Assembly: GCA_944324805.1 (NCBI GenBank) | Contig: CALUXS010000005.1 | Coordinates: 89,157-153,156 of the forward strand | Reading direction: 5' to 3' | DNA length: 64,000 nt | From: an uncultured Acholeplasmatales bacterium | GTDB lineage: Bacteria > Bacillota_I > Bacilli_A > Acholeplasmatales > Anaeroplasmataceae | Part shown: one piece after another, positions 26,976 through 36,444 of the stretch | How positions within the stretch are numbered: position 1 is the first letter of the stretch | Layout: each line of letters opens with the position of its first letter | Program-made: the position numbers and the translations under genes | The notes under the pieces: model-generated | The model's database searches: none | Seen by the model: only the letters and a program-made list of their open reading frames with translations | Told to the model about the DNA's origin: nothing

Positions 26976-27602
26976 TTATAACAAATACATATAAATTGCA
27001 ATAAATTGTAGAACCGTTCCTAATATAACAAAAAAATGCCAAATGAAATGTGCATATTTAAATTTTGAAGCATAAAAAATTATTCCAAGCATGTAAGCAA
27101 TTCCTCCACTTAGTATATACCAAAAAAAAGATACATTTATTTTGTATATAAGTGGTAGTATTACAATACCACTCCATCCAAGTAAGCAACATAAAATAGT
27201 ATGCACAAGTGTCGTTTTAAATTTTATAAATAATTTACCTATTATTCCAAATAAAATTAAAGTCCATTGAATTATAAAAAAAGTCATCCCGATATTATTT
27301 CTTAAAGCACAAAGTAAAACAGGAGCATATGTTCCTCCTATCAACAAGAAAATAGATAAATGATCAAAAATTCTAAATACCTTTTTGACTTTAGTCCCAT
27401 TTTTAAAACTATGGTATAAACAACTCATTAAATATAATATAAACATACATGCACCATATATAGATACTCCTATATATTCCCTAGTATCATCAGCCTTAAT
27501 TAGCATTAAGATTGTTGCAACTATAGCAAATATCGCACCCACACCATGTGTAATAGAATTACCTATTTCTTCACCAAGTGATTGTAATCGTCTAGTTTTC
27601 AT
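26976..27602 (-). CDS. TrhA/hemolysin III-family membrane protein
   Basis: 208 residues, seven membrane helices, HlyIII/PAQR family. The family histidines that may bind zinc are visible in NSITHGVG, SCLYHSF and HFIWHFFVI. These proteins influence membrane energetics and lipid homeostasis in Bacillus (YplQ/TrhA); the haemolysin name is historical. Apparently transcribed alone or with the HAD gene 27 bases downstream. Confidence 0.92.
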   Translation of the reverse strand: MKTRRLQSLGEEIGNSITHGVGAIFAIVATILMLIKADDTREYIGVSIYGACMFILYLMSCLYHSFKNGTKVKKVFRIFDHLSIFLLIGGTYAPVLLCALRNNIGMTFFIIQWTLILFGIIGKLFIKFKTTLVHTILCCLLGWSGIVILPLIYKINVSFFWYILSGGIAYMLGIIFYASKFKYAHFIWHFFVILGTVLQFIAIYMYLL

Positions 27603-27674
27603 TTTATATCCACCTCTTTACACATAGATTATACTACTTTGTTATTTGTTTTTCAATACTAGATAATGTGTTTT

Positions 27675-27698
27675 TAAAAAGTGAGCTAATGCTCACTT
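27675..27698 (-). terminator. Terminator overlapping the stop codon of the ECF gene
   Basis: Stem AAGTGAGC and GCTCACTT, loop ATTA; the TAG stop (27686-27688) lies in the loop and descending arm, and T residues follow on the minus strand. Coding end and terminator share bases. Confidence 0.75.
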
Positions 27699-28456
27699 AA
27701 TACATCTGAAAATTTAAATTTTAAAGCTGTTTCTAGAGGTGGGAAAATCATTACAGCAAAAATTGTAGTAATTATACCTGTAAAAATTGATGCAGGTATC
27801 TTTGATAATGAACTTACTAGCGATGGCATAAATCCATATCTATCAATTACCATTGATAAGAATAATCTAGTAAAGAATTCTCCTAGAATATTGAAAATTG
27901 TCGCAATTGAAACTGCAATAAGTAATTGGTTATATATTATTTTTTTATTTTTCATAAATATTGCAGCTATAGTAAATAACTCACTAAAAATAAATATACA
28001 AATTGGAACTAAAACGTGTATTTTAATTATTATTCCTTCAAAATTTATTTCACCTTTCATAAATAAAATTAATGAAATTATGAAAACTGCCTTAAAAAAT
28101 AGCGACATTCCGTAAAGGAAACTAGTTAAAGATAGATTATTGATATTCTTCTTCCTCAATAGTTTAAATATACTTCCAGCTATTAACCCCATAAAAAATT
28201 TCAAAACAAGTGTTCTTATTATGGTTGATGGTGTGTCAAGGTACCAATGTAAATCATTCAAACCCATACCTAATGAACCAATTAAACCACCTTTTACACC
28301 ACCTAAAAGCAATGCAGATATTATACATATTAGATTACCAAGATGAATTTTGGCTCCTGTTGGTAAAGGAATCATTATAAACGTACCTAAATAACATAAT
28401 GCAGTCAAAATAGAAAATAACACTAAATCAAAAATTCTTTTTTTTCTTTCCGTCAT
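27686..28456 (-). CDS. ECF transporter S component (riboflavin-type family), substrate unknown
   Basis: 256 residues, hydrophobic. The N-terminal half matches the ECF S-component pattern: basic N-terminus, IPLPTGAKIHLGNLICIISALLLGG, then GSLGMGLNDL and a later KFFMGLIAG. It is longer than the usual 170-200 residues because of an extra helical region after residue 110. S components capture vitamins and use a shared EcfAA'T module, which is not in this window. No riboswitch is visible upstream, so the ligand cannot be guessed. Confidence 0.82.
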   Translation of the reverse strand: MTERKKRIFDLVLFSILTALCYLGTFIMIPLPTGAKIHLGNLICIISALLLGGVKGGLIGSLGMGLNDLHWYLDTPSTIIRTLVLKFFMGLIAGSIFKLLRKKNINNLSLTSFLYGMSLFFKAVFIISLILFMKGEINFEGIIIKIHVLVPICIFIFSELFTIAAIFMKNKKIIYNQLLIAVSIATIFNILGEFFTRLFLSMVIDRYGFMPSLVSSLSKIPASIFTGIITTIFAVMIFPPLETALKFKFSDVLSEH

Positions 28457-28484
28457 AATATTTATCTCTTTCCCAAAAATTACT

Positions 28485-28510
28485 CAAAAAGATGGGCAAA
28501 TACCCATCTT
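28485..28510 (-). terminator. Terminator after the 351-residue membrane protein gene
   Basis: Stem AAGATGGG (28489-28496) with CCCATCTT (28503-28510), loop CAAATA, T run on the minus strand. Confidence 0.8.
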
Positions 28511-28516
28511 CATTGT

Positions 28517-29572
28517 TTATTTATCTTCTTTTACAGTAGATTGCTCATCTACTTTTTCTTCTTTATTTTCTTCTATAGTCTTAACTTCCAAATTAGATTC
28601 TGTCTTTTTGTCCTCTTTTATCTCTGTAACAGAAGCTTTCATGGCTTGTTGTTTCTTTTTATTTATCTCATCTATTTGATAAGGGCGAGGTAATTTTGTG
28701 TTCTTTTTACGTAAAATAAAGTAACCTAATACACCGCAAATACCAACATAAATAACCATTACAATTACTGTCTTTACATATATAGAAGTAGGCTTACGTT
28801 CCTTATCAGTCATTGTAATGCCATTATTAGAATTACTGTTATAAGTTTCTAACCAATCATTGTAAAAAGACATATACTTATCAGCATCTAAATCGCTAAG
28901 ATATGTGTCATAAGCAGAAACTAGCTTATCCACTTCTTTGAAATAATCAGAATCAATATTTAAATCACATGTAATAGTTCCGACTATTTCGCCCTTAGCA
29001 TTCTTTACTTCTACCTTATTGATTGCACCATCAAGTTCTTCTTCAATAATTTTTGTGCTTAAATCAATCTCACAGAATTTTAATTCCTTAGCTGCAGATA
29101 CATAATAGCGATTAGTATCTTCTCCGCCTTCAACTGCATCAATAGGATCATTAAATGTATATTCGTATGATTTGTCATTATTGTAGAAAACTAAACTTGT
29201 ATAGTTTTTAATTGGTGCATTGTCACTTTCCTTTTTTCCATCTAAATCAAAGTTAATATTATCAACAAAGAAAATTAATGCATCTTGGTAACGATTAGTA
29301 GTTTGTTCCTGTTCATCAATAGTTACCTTAGTTTCTTCAGCAATAACGCCTTCATATACTACTAATTTAAAGTCATCATTGCCACCTAAATCAACTTCTT
29401 CTTTATTATAAAATGGTAAAAACATTTTCGCTAAAGAATCATAATCATCATTTTCAATTGCACTATAAATCATAGTTTGAGTATTAGACATATAAAAGCT
29501 ATAGTATGATGTCATCCATACCATAATACCTAATATAATAGCAATACCAAAAAACAAAATTTTTTTAACCAT
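28517..29572 (-). CDS. Uncharacterised bitopic membrane protein
   Basis: 351 residues. N-terminal membrane helix (about 4-26), an extracytoplasmic domain of about 235 residues (about 30-265), a second helix (about 270-292), then a basic and acidic cytoplasmic tail rich in Glu, Lys and Thr. The outside domain contains NWLETY- and FYNNDKSYEY-like segments I cannot place in a family. It appears to be a single-gene unit closed by a terminator. Function unknown. Confidence 0.8.
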   Translation of the reverse strand: MVKKILFFGIAIILGIMVWMTSYYSFYMSNTQTMIYSAIENDDYDSLAKMFLPFYNKEEVDLGGNDDFKLVVYEGVIAEETKVTIDEQEQTTNRYQDALIFFVDNINFDLDGKKESDNAPIKNYTSLVFYNNDKSYEYTFNDPIDAVEGGEDTNRYYVSAAKELKFCEIDLSTKIIEEELDGAINKVEVKNAKGEIVGTITCDLNIDSDYFKEVDKLVSAYDTYLSDLDADKYMSFYNDWLETYNSNSNNGITMTDKERKPTSIYVKTVIVMVIYVGICGVLGYFILRKKNTKLPRPYQIDEINKKKQQAMKASVTEIKEDKKTESNLEVKTIEENKEEKVDEQSTVKEDK

Positions 29573-29643
29573 TTTTTACCTCACTTAAATTACATATTCG
29601 TATACTATTTTACAATATTTTTTTAAAAAATCAACTTTTTCAC

Positions 29644-29671
29644 TTGCTTTTTTTATTTTTTTGTGTATAAT
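29644..29671 (+). promoter_or_regulatory. Promoter of tRNA-His
   Basis: TTGCTT (-35, 29644-29649), 16 bases, TATAAT (-10, 29666-29671); the tRNA begins about 20 bases downstream. Confidence 0.75.
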
Positions 29672-29691
29672 AGATGTTGCTTATGCGTTAT

Positions 29692-29768
29692 GGCGTATAT
29701 GGTGAAGTGGTTAACACTCCGGATTGTGGCTCCGGCACGCGCAGGTTCGATCCCTGTTATACGCCCCA
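29692..29768 (+). tRNA. tRNA-His (GTG anticodon)
   Basis: Cloverleaf with acceptor GCGTATA/TATACGC, anticodon loop TTGTGGC with GTG, and T-loop TTCGATC. The extra G at position -1 (29692), the identity element of tRNA-His, is encoded and opposes the discriminator C. CCA is encoded at 29766-29768. Confidence 0.96.
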
Positions 29769-29778
29769 AATAGTAAGT

Positions 29779-29804
29779 AAACAGCCTATAAGGCTGTTTT
29801 TTTC
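29779..29804 (+). terminator. Terminator of tRNA-His
   Basis: Stem AAACAGCCT (29779-29787) with AGGCTGTTT (29791-29799), three-base loop, then a T run. Confidence 0.85.
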
Positions 29805-29818
29805 TTTTATAGCATATT

Positions 29819-29856
29819 AAATAAGACTCACCACTAAGGGTGAGTCTTATTTTTTT
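29819..29856. terminator. Strong hairpin between tRNA-His and the CvpA-like gene
   Basis: 12-bp stem ATAAGACTCACC (29821-29832) with GGTGAGTCTTAT (29839-29850). A long T run follows on the plus strand and T-rich sequence on the minus strand, so it probably ends the giant gene and blocks read-through from the tRNA. Confidence 0.75.
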
Positions 29857-32800
29857 AAAACTTTGATTTTAACATTTGTTTTAGAGCAATTATTTGAGCT
29901 TGATTCAAATATTCTGTTTCTAAGGTGTCTAAAATTACTAAATTAGATTCAAATCTTAATACATCAAATTTTGCTTTTTCTAATTCTACCAACTTGTAGT
30001 CGATACCATATTCAAAGACATAATCATCATAAGCGGCACCAAGGCTAGCAAGATTAATTTTAAATGATTGATATTCACTATTATACACATCCCGTCCACT
30101 TACTTTGAATCCCATAATAGTGTATTCACCTAATAATAAATTTGAAACAATTGCTCTAGAGATTTGTGATTTCGTAAGATGATATATTTGTTCATCAGTT
30201 AAATTTAGTAAAGACATACCATCAATATTAAATTCAAATCCCTCTAAAGTAGATTGTCCAGCTACTATTTTTATTGCTGTTAAGAAATTAATTATTTCTT
30301 CTTTACTTAATACTTGAGTTTTAGAACCATTAATATGATATTCTGAATAAACTTTTTCAGACTCTAATAACGAACTATTATTAATGTTAACACTATTATT
30401 ACTTGCTTTAATAATTTCATTAGAAACACTACTTTGTATTACTAAGCTTGATAATAATGAATCTTTATTATCAAAAATTTGTTCAGCATCAATACTAAAT
30501 GAACCAAAATTATCAATACCTAATTTTTGAGCAAAACTAACTAGTAATTTAAATTCCTCTTTATCAATTGTCTTCTCCTGATAATTAACACCAATTGGTA
30601 AAATAACCTCATCTAAGTAGCATAAATTATCTTCGGTAACATTTCTTACCCTTTCTCCAATTGTAAAGTAGATAATCTTACTTAAGGCAATAGAATCTAT
30701 TATATTTTCATAGTCATCACGTTTTATGATTGAATCTGCATCAACAACTATTGTATTACCAACTATAGGCAACTCTAAAGAGTTCAACGCAACAAATATG
30801 TTGTTTATTTCTTCATCAACTACCCAATTAAAATCTGTGTCATAATTAAGTATAATTTCTTCTTTTGTAACATTTAATCTACTAGGGATATTTAAAGCTT
30901 GCTTTCCATCATTATCAGTTATAGAAATAATTTGATTAATTAATGTTGAATTAAGAATTATTGATTTTAAAATAGCCTCTTTCAATAAGTCCTTCTTCAT
31001 TTTAATTTCATCACTATCACCAGCTGAATAGAAAATATTTGAGACCTCAAATGTCTTAGAAAGTTCTTCTTGGAAGTCATCCTTTCCAAATTTTGCACCT
31101 AATTCAGTAACATTAAATATATCAAGAAGATGACCTATTTCTCCTTCTTCGATGATTTCATCAAACTCATTTCTTGATGCATACCAACTATAAGGGCCAG
31201 ATAGTGTATTATTTAAAACATTTGGAATAATGATAGTATCATTATTTTTAAGGTTTAATTCAACTTGTTTCACAAGTGTATTCTCTAAAATATACGATGT
31301 CAATAAAGAATCTCTTTTTTCTTCGTAATTTGCTATAAATACATTTCTAATTAATCCATTGATATCTGAAAATTTACTTAATATATCATCTTCAATAGAA
31401 ATATCAAATGATTTTTTCATGGCTGAAACTAAATTTTTCCATTCACTTGCTTTAATGTATTTCTCAGTTTCAGTAGATTCTTGTGAAAGTGCAGTATTAG
31501 GAACAAAAATTTTACCTTCTAAATCTTTATTATTCAATAAATTGTATGACATTGTTAAAGAAATAACCTTAGATTTAGAAATAATTTCGATTTTACTCAT
31601 ACTATTATCTTCTTTTGCTGGCAAATCAAATAATAAAATCTTATTAATTAATTGACTAGCATCAACATTTTCAAATGAGCTTAATTTAATTTCTAATTCA
31701 TCAATTGCAGTTATAATTTTATAAACTTCATATTCATTTATACTATTACCATACCAATTTGAATTTTCAAAATTTTCAAAATCACATTCAGACAAATATT
31801 CTGGGATTTTAATATATTCATTAGCACCATTATTACTTAAATTCAAAAAATAATTTATTACAGTCGCATGAATTATGTCTGTCTTTAACATTGTGTCTTT
31901 ATTTTCGGTGATTGCATCTAAATTATAAGCTAAAGAGTTATCTTTAACATAAATAACTTTTGCTGCTGCATTAAATACATTTTTTATTTCATTTTTTGTA
32001 ATAACAGTAATATCATCAAAAGACTCCTCTACAGTATTAGGAATTACGAAACTAAGTTCACCTAAATCCATATTCTCTAATATATTACCGACACTACACC
32101 AAATTATATTTGATAATAGTATTACATCTAATTTTTCTTCTTCAATATTCAATAATTCAACTATATAATTTGGATCATTTGACACTAACTTATTAATATC
32201 AAAATATTCAAGGGAATTAAGAATATTACTAAACTCTGGCTTCCAGGCTTCATATATGATATTCATATCTACACCTTCGATTGAATAATCATATCTTGCT
32301 GGTATAGTTATATATTTTCCTAAATCTTCATTATTCTTAGTAGCCTTTACGATATAGTTTGATGCAGTAGCCACTAGCACATCTGATTTATTTATTGAAC
32401 TTTTTACCTCTTCATCCTTTAATAATTCAATTACCTTAGTTGGATCTTCAGTAAAAATATCTAAACTATCAATCTTATTAAGTATAATGGATGCTGAATT
32501 AAAGATATTTTTTATTTCTTCTTTTTTAATCATGCCATTATTTGCACATGCTAAATCAGGTGTAATAATTTCAAAACTTGACAAATTAACATTTTGCATA
32601 GAAATGCTGCATCCATAATATATTATTTTTGATTCTAATAAATATTCAAGTAAACTTTGATTATTGTCATAGCTTGAATTCATAATATTTGTAATTCCCT
32701 TAATAACATTAATGTCCTTATAATCAACACCAGGAGAAATATACTGAATTATACCTTTACTACAAGCAACTCGCAAACTATTTAATAAAATTCTAAGTTC

Positions 32801-34702
32801 GCCTGGCACTAAAGCACCATCAACAACCTCATCAGTCCAATTTATATCGCGTGGAATAACTATCTCTTCAACTTTATAAAACTTTTCTAGCGTAGTTTCT
32901 AAATATCCATAAATAAAGTCTGAGTTAAATAATACATTTACTGATTCATATTTATTTACATTATCTACCATAACACTAAAGTTAGCATCAACTTCTTGTT
33001 TTTTTGAATAGTTTTCAGAAAAAACATTTTCTATTGCTTTAGCCATAGATCCACTATTTTTTTCTTCTAAAACCATTAAGTTTGTTAAGCCGGTAATACT
33101 AGAAAAAGTGTCTTCAATTGCATTAATTTCATTAATCCAGTCAAATTCCTGTCCTTCAAAAGGATTTTCATATTCAATATTATTTTTATCTATTGCTATG
33201 CTAAACGCATAATTTATTCCTCTGCTTATAATTCCATTCATTTTTTTAGATTTATCAGCATTTCCATTCCAAAAACTCATATTTTCAACGCCAGAATAGA
33301 ATGTAGAAAATGCCTCTAATCCTAAATTTGTTGTGTTTACATAGAAAGATAATTTATCATTTTCACTCTTATTTTCAACAGTATAATTTAAAATATCAAT
33401 GACTTCAGGAGCAGAATTTATGACGCTTTTTAACAATAACTTTGCATCATCAAAAGTAACAATATCAGCAGGTGCAAGATAATCATTTGAATCAACGTCA
33501 CCAAACATTGCATCATAAAAGCCTAAAATATTATTAGCTAATTCTTTGTTTTCTAAATTTAAATTGTTAACAACCAATTCAAAGTTCTTAGTGACACTAC
33601 TAATTGCAATTTTAGTCATATTTTTTAAATATTCTGTTGATTGATAGTTATCAATTATTGCTTCTAATTCTAAGTTGAAATTTTCATTGTCAAAAAGTTT
33701 TTCCATCAATTTAAGAGCAGCATCCGGATCTTTTCCTGAAACTATCGCAATAGTTAATTCTTCTCCGCCATATTTACCTAACAAATCTAACAAATCATTT
33801 GCAATTCCTGCAATTGATCCCAATTCATTACTTCCATTAACCCTATACTCATCACCATTATAATCAGTTGTCTTTCCAGAAATAACAGCATCAGCAAAAA
33901 ATAGATAGAATGGAACATTATCCGAATTTTTATAATTATTAAGAAGCTTAAAAATTCCTGTATTACCAAAAGTTTTTACCATGTTATTCATATCATAGAT
34001 TTCTGATAACTCAGGATCCGTAAATTTTACTTCATCATTTTCTTCTCTTCCACCTGTAACTGAAAATAAAATCCAACCCAAAAAGGAAAATGTAACTAAA
34101 CCTGTAATTAAACCACGTACTAAACCAACGCCACCGCCAAGAATTCTATGTTTTTTATAAACCTTGTTTCTTGATATTGTTTTTTTCTTATATTTTCCCT
34201 CTCTAAAGAAAATAAAATAGAAAACATTTAATATGAATAAGACTATTAAATAACAAACTAAACTAACCAAAAAAGCACAAAATCTTAAACTCATCTCAGC
34301 CCATACTGCAATTTGAGGATAAATTTCAATTGCTATTTGATCATAGCCTCCAGCTTTTTCAGCGACAAGTTTCAATATGTATTCTTCTAATACGCTTAGC
34401 ATATTCGGATTTGATACACTAACTCCTAATTTTTCTTCTAAATTAATTCCTATGGCTAATAAACTGTTATAAAATACTTTACCACCATCAGAAACTATTA
34501 TTGTAAAAAAGATAATTGCAAAAATAACTGCAAAAATCATTATTACAAACCTAAAAATACTACTTCTAAATCCTCTTATAAATCCTACTAGCGTTCCAAC
34601 TAATACAATCGCTATGAATAAAAAGGTTGGAACAAAAAAAACCCAAGGATTACTTTCGACAAACTGAATAAATTGTTCCACTCTTACCACACTCTCTTTC
34701 AT
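29855..34702 (-). CDS. Giant CvpA-like membrane protein with a degenerate repeat array
   Basis: 1615 residues. The first 215 hold four membrane helices (about 20-45, 48-70, 138-166, 192-216) with CvpA/colicin-V-production hallmarks: GFIRGFRSSIF after helix 1 and ILGGGVGLVRGLITG before the last. Thereafter there are about 1400 hydrophilic residues without further helices. From about residue 590 a loose repeat recurs at roughly 80-120 residue spacing. Each copy has a hydrophobic run with Ser/Thr-Ile-Ile, a polar helix, then an IP or VP motif and an acidic helix, for example around 692, 775, 863, 942, 1045, 1137, 1247, 1341, 1418. Probably anchored with a long extracytoplasmic array. Ordinary CvpA is about 170 residues. 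Function unknown. Confidence 0.75.
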   Translation of the reverse strand: MKESVVRVEQFIQFVESNPWVFFVPTFLFIAIVLVGTLVGFIRGFRSSIFRFVIMIFAVIFAIIFFTIIVSDGGKVFYNSLLAIGINLEEKLGVSVSNPNMLSVLEEYILKLVAEKAGGYDQIAIEIYPQIAVWAEMSLRFCAFLVSLVCYLIVLFILNVFYFIFFREGKYKKKTISRNKVYKKHRILGGGVGLVRGLITGLVTFSFLGWILFSVTGGREENDEVKFTDPELSEIYDMNNMVKTFGNTGIFKLLNNYKNSDNVPFYLFFADAVISGKTTDYNGDEYRVNGSNELGSIAGIANDLLDLLGKYGGEELTIAIVSGKDPDAALKLMEKLFDNENFNLELEAIIDNYQSTEYLKNMTKIAISSVTKNFELVVNNLNLENKELANNILGFYDAMFGDVDSNDYLAPADIVTFDDAKLLLKSVINSAPEVIDILNYTVENKSENDKLSFYVNTTNLGLEAFSTFYSGVENMSFWNGNADKSKKMNGIISRGINYAFSIAIDKNNIEYENPFEGQEFDWINEINAIEDTFSSITGLTNLMVLEEKNSGSMAKAIENVFSENYSKKQEVDANFSVMVDNVNKYESVNVLFNSDFIYGYLETTLEKFYKVEEIVIPRDINWTDEVVDGALVPGELRILLNSLRVACSKGIIQYISPGVDYKDINVIKGITNIMNSSYDNNQSLLEYLLESKIIYYGCSISMQNVNLSSFEIITPDLACANNGMIKKEEIKNIFNSASIILNKIDSLDIFTEDPTKVIELLKDEEVKSSINKSDVLVATASNYIVKATKNNEDLGKYITIPARYDYSIEGVDMNIIYEAWKPEFSNILNSLEYFDINKLVSNDPNYIVELLNIEEEKLDVILLSNIIWCSVGNILENMDLGELSFVIPNTVEESFDDITVITKNEIKNVFNAAAKVIYVKDNSLAYNLDAITENKDTMLKTDIIHATVINYFLNLSNNGANEYIKIPEYLSECDFENFENSNWYGNSINEYEVYKIITAIDELEIKLSSFENVDASQLINKILLFDLPAKEDNSMSKIEIISKSKVISLTMSYNLLNNKDLEGKIFVPNTALSQESTETEKYIKASEWKNLVSAMKKSFDISIEDDILSKFSDINGLIRNVFIANYEEKRDSLLTSYILENTLVKQVELNLKNNDTIIIPNVLNNTLSGPYSWYASRNEFDEIIEEGEIGHLLDIFNVTELGAKFGKDDFQEELSKTFEVSNIFYSAGDSDEIKMKKDLLKEAILKSIILNSTLINQIISITDNDGKQALNIPSRLNVTKEEIILNYDTDFNWVVDEEINNIFVALNSLELPIVGNTIVVDADSIIKRDDYENIIDSIALSKIIYFTIGERVRNVTEDNLCYLDEVILPIGVNYQEKTIDKEEFKLLVSFAQKLGIDNFGSFSIDAEQIFDNKDSLLSSLVIQSSVSNEIIKASNNSVNINNSSLLESEKVYSEYHINGSKTQVLSKEEIINFLTAIKIVAGQSTLEGFEFNIDGMSLLNLTDEQIYHLTKSQISRAIVSNLLLGEYTIMGFKVSGRDVYNSEYQSFKINLASLGAAYDDYVFEYGIDYKLVELEKAKFDVLRFESNLVILDTLETEYLNQAQIIALKQMLKSKF

Positions 34703-34894
34703 TTTATATTATACTAAAAAAAACAAAATATAAAACTAAAATACACATTTTTTACATATACAAAATTATTTTGTAAATCATTAATCTGCATGTTAATTAT
34801 TATCTAATTTTTATATTAAAGTCATTTATCTATAAATATCATGATATTAAATTTCTCTTTAATATTTGAGTAATCCTTTAAGATATTAATTTTA

Positions 34895-35590
34895 CTATTT
34901 AGCAAAATTATATTCGTATATTAGCAAATTATTATTTTCGTAGTCATAACCTAGTACTACATAGTTATATTCTAAATTGAATTTATTAGGATTATATTCA
35001 TAAGTATCAAAGCAATAAATTAAAAACTTTTCATAATTTACAGTATCATAATAAAAAATAATTGGCACATAACTTCTTTGATTTTCAACGCTTGATATCC
35101 ATCCATTCGTAAAAGATAAATCATTTTCACTTTCTAATCTAACTATACTAACACGCTTTAAATAAATGTTATCTATTGATGTTTGTTTCGCATTAGTATA
35201 ATCTACACTTAATATAGAAAATTCATTTGGTAAGTCAATCCCAATTTTTTGTTCTAGATTATACAAATAATTCTTATCCTTACTATAACTTGATCTAGTT
35301 ACAAAATACATAGTTCCAAAACAAATTAATAAAATAGAAAAAATAATTCCTATTGTTAGATTAGATTTATATTTGTTATTTTTCTTTTTTAGATGAAAAC
35401 TATATATAATATTAACAATTGAAATTGGTAAAAATAATAAAAATATCCACGACACATTCAACATAAAATATAAGCCCTCTTGACTATTAATTGGTTCCTT
35501 ATTATTTGTTATGAAACTAACAACAAACAATCCAAAAGGCAAAGATAAACAAGTTAATATATTTAAAATTATTTTAATTATCCTTTTCAT
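34895..35590 (-). CDS. Uncharacterised membrane protein with extracytoplasmic domain
   Basis: 231 residues from the ATG at 35590, chosen for GGTGATAAA just upstream. Three hydrophobic segments in the first 115 residues, then a polar, Tyr/Asn-rich domain of about 115 residues with no recognised motif. It stands alone at the edge of the accessory region, with about 190 unassigned AT-rich bases on the 3' side (34703-34894). Function unknown. Confidence 0.65.
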   Translation of the reverse strand: MKRIIKIILNILTCLSLPFGLFVVSFITNNKEPINSQEGLYFMLNVSWIFLLFLPISIVNIIYSFHLKKKNNKYKSNLTIGIIFSILLICFGTMYFVTRSSYSKDKNYLYNLEQKIGIDLPNEFSILSVDYTNAKQTSIDNIYLKRVSIVRLESENDLSFTNGWISSVENQRSYVPIIFYYDTVNYEKFLIYCFDTYEYNPNKFNLEYNYVVLGYDYENNNLLIYEYNFAK

Positions 35591-35712
35591 TTTATCACCA
35601 TCCGTATTAATTTTATCATAGTTATAATTAAATATATAAAAAATTTTTACAAGCCATAGTAACAATAAGCATTTTCAACTATAAGTTTTGTAATATTAAA
35701 ACAATTAGAAAT

Positions 35713-35794
35713 AAAAAAACTGATACTTACAAAGGTATCAGAATTAAAATCTCATTATGTCACTAAAAATAAATATTGATATTTTTAACACCCT
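35713..35794. repeat. Dispersed intergenic repeat, copy A
   Basis: About 82 bases sharing a clear pattern with 38218-38300: ACTGATACT..., then CAGAATTAAAATC, a TGTCACT/GGCACAG segment, TTGATA and an ACACCC end. Copy A starts with a perfect TGATAC/GTATCA hairpin. It lies in the 257-base gap after the broken acetyltransferase; I see nothing else in that gap. Confidence 0.6.
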
Positions 35795-35922
35795 AGACTT
35801 AAAAGCGCCACTTCTTTAATAGTAACAAAATATCATAATGATAGTAATTTCTTGTAATTGAACTTTATTTTAAAAAAATTTACTTTGTAATTATTAGTCG
35901 ATTTGTAGCACTATTATAATAA

Positions 35923-36435
35923 TCACACTTTTTCTATAAAATGATTCTTATACATATCCCAGTATTTCTTATAAACAAAATCTTCATTACAATTAAAATT
36001 TAATTGATACATCCTAAAATATACTGTAATATTTTTTGGTTGCCATTGTTCTTCATATGTATAACAATATTTCATACCACATGCTTTCATCACCATTCCG
36101 CTTCTAGGATTATTTTTATCATGAGTAGCGATAATATATGGTAATCCATCTTTTTTAACCTGTTGAACGATAGCTTTGGCTGCTTTAGTAACAATCCCTT
36201 TATGCCAGTATTCTTTACGAAGTCCATAACCCAAATCATGACTATCACTCACATCAACATTAACATAACCAATTGGTATATCATTTTCATATTTTATAAA
36301 AAATTGAGTTTTGCCTTATATTACTTTTGTATATTGGTCAATTAAAGAATGATTTTTCCGCAATGATAGTACTAATTTTGCTAAAATTTCTAAATTATTA
36401 TTTAGATTTTTAATGATTTTAATTATTCTAATTTT
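35923..36435 (-). pseudogene. Broken GNAT acetyltransferase
   Basis: The frame 35923-36315 encodes the C-terminal part of a GNAT acetyltransferase (YENDIPIGYVNV, then the acetyl-CoA region LGYGLRKEYWHKGIVTKAAKA, THDKNNPRSG and a WQPKN...FRMYQLNF end). It is preceded in frame by a TAA (36316-36318). Upstream of that the same frame stays open to the methyltransferase stop (LAKLVLSLRKNHSLIDQYTKVI), but no start codon follows the AGGAAAGGG site. A GTG at 36252 could start a 109-residue remnant. Most likely inactive. Confidence 0.65.
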
Positions 36436-36444
36436 CCCTTTCCT

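Noticed and set aside
28457-28516. Vitamin riboswitch before the ECF S component
   Set aside because: Only about 28 bases lie between the upstream terminator and the gene, too short for a known riboswitch.
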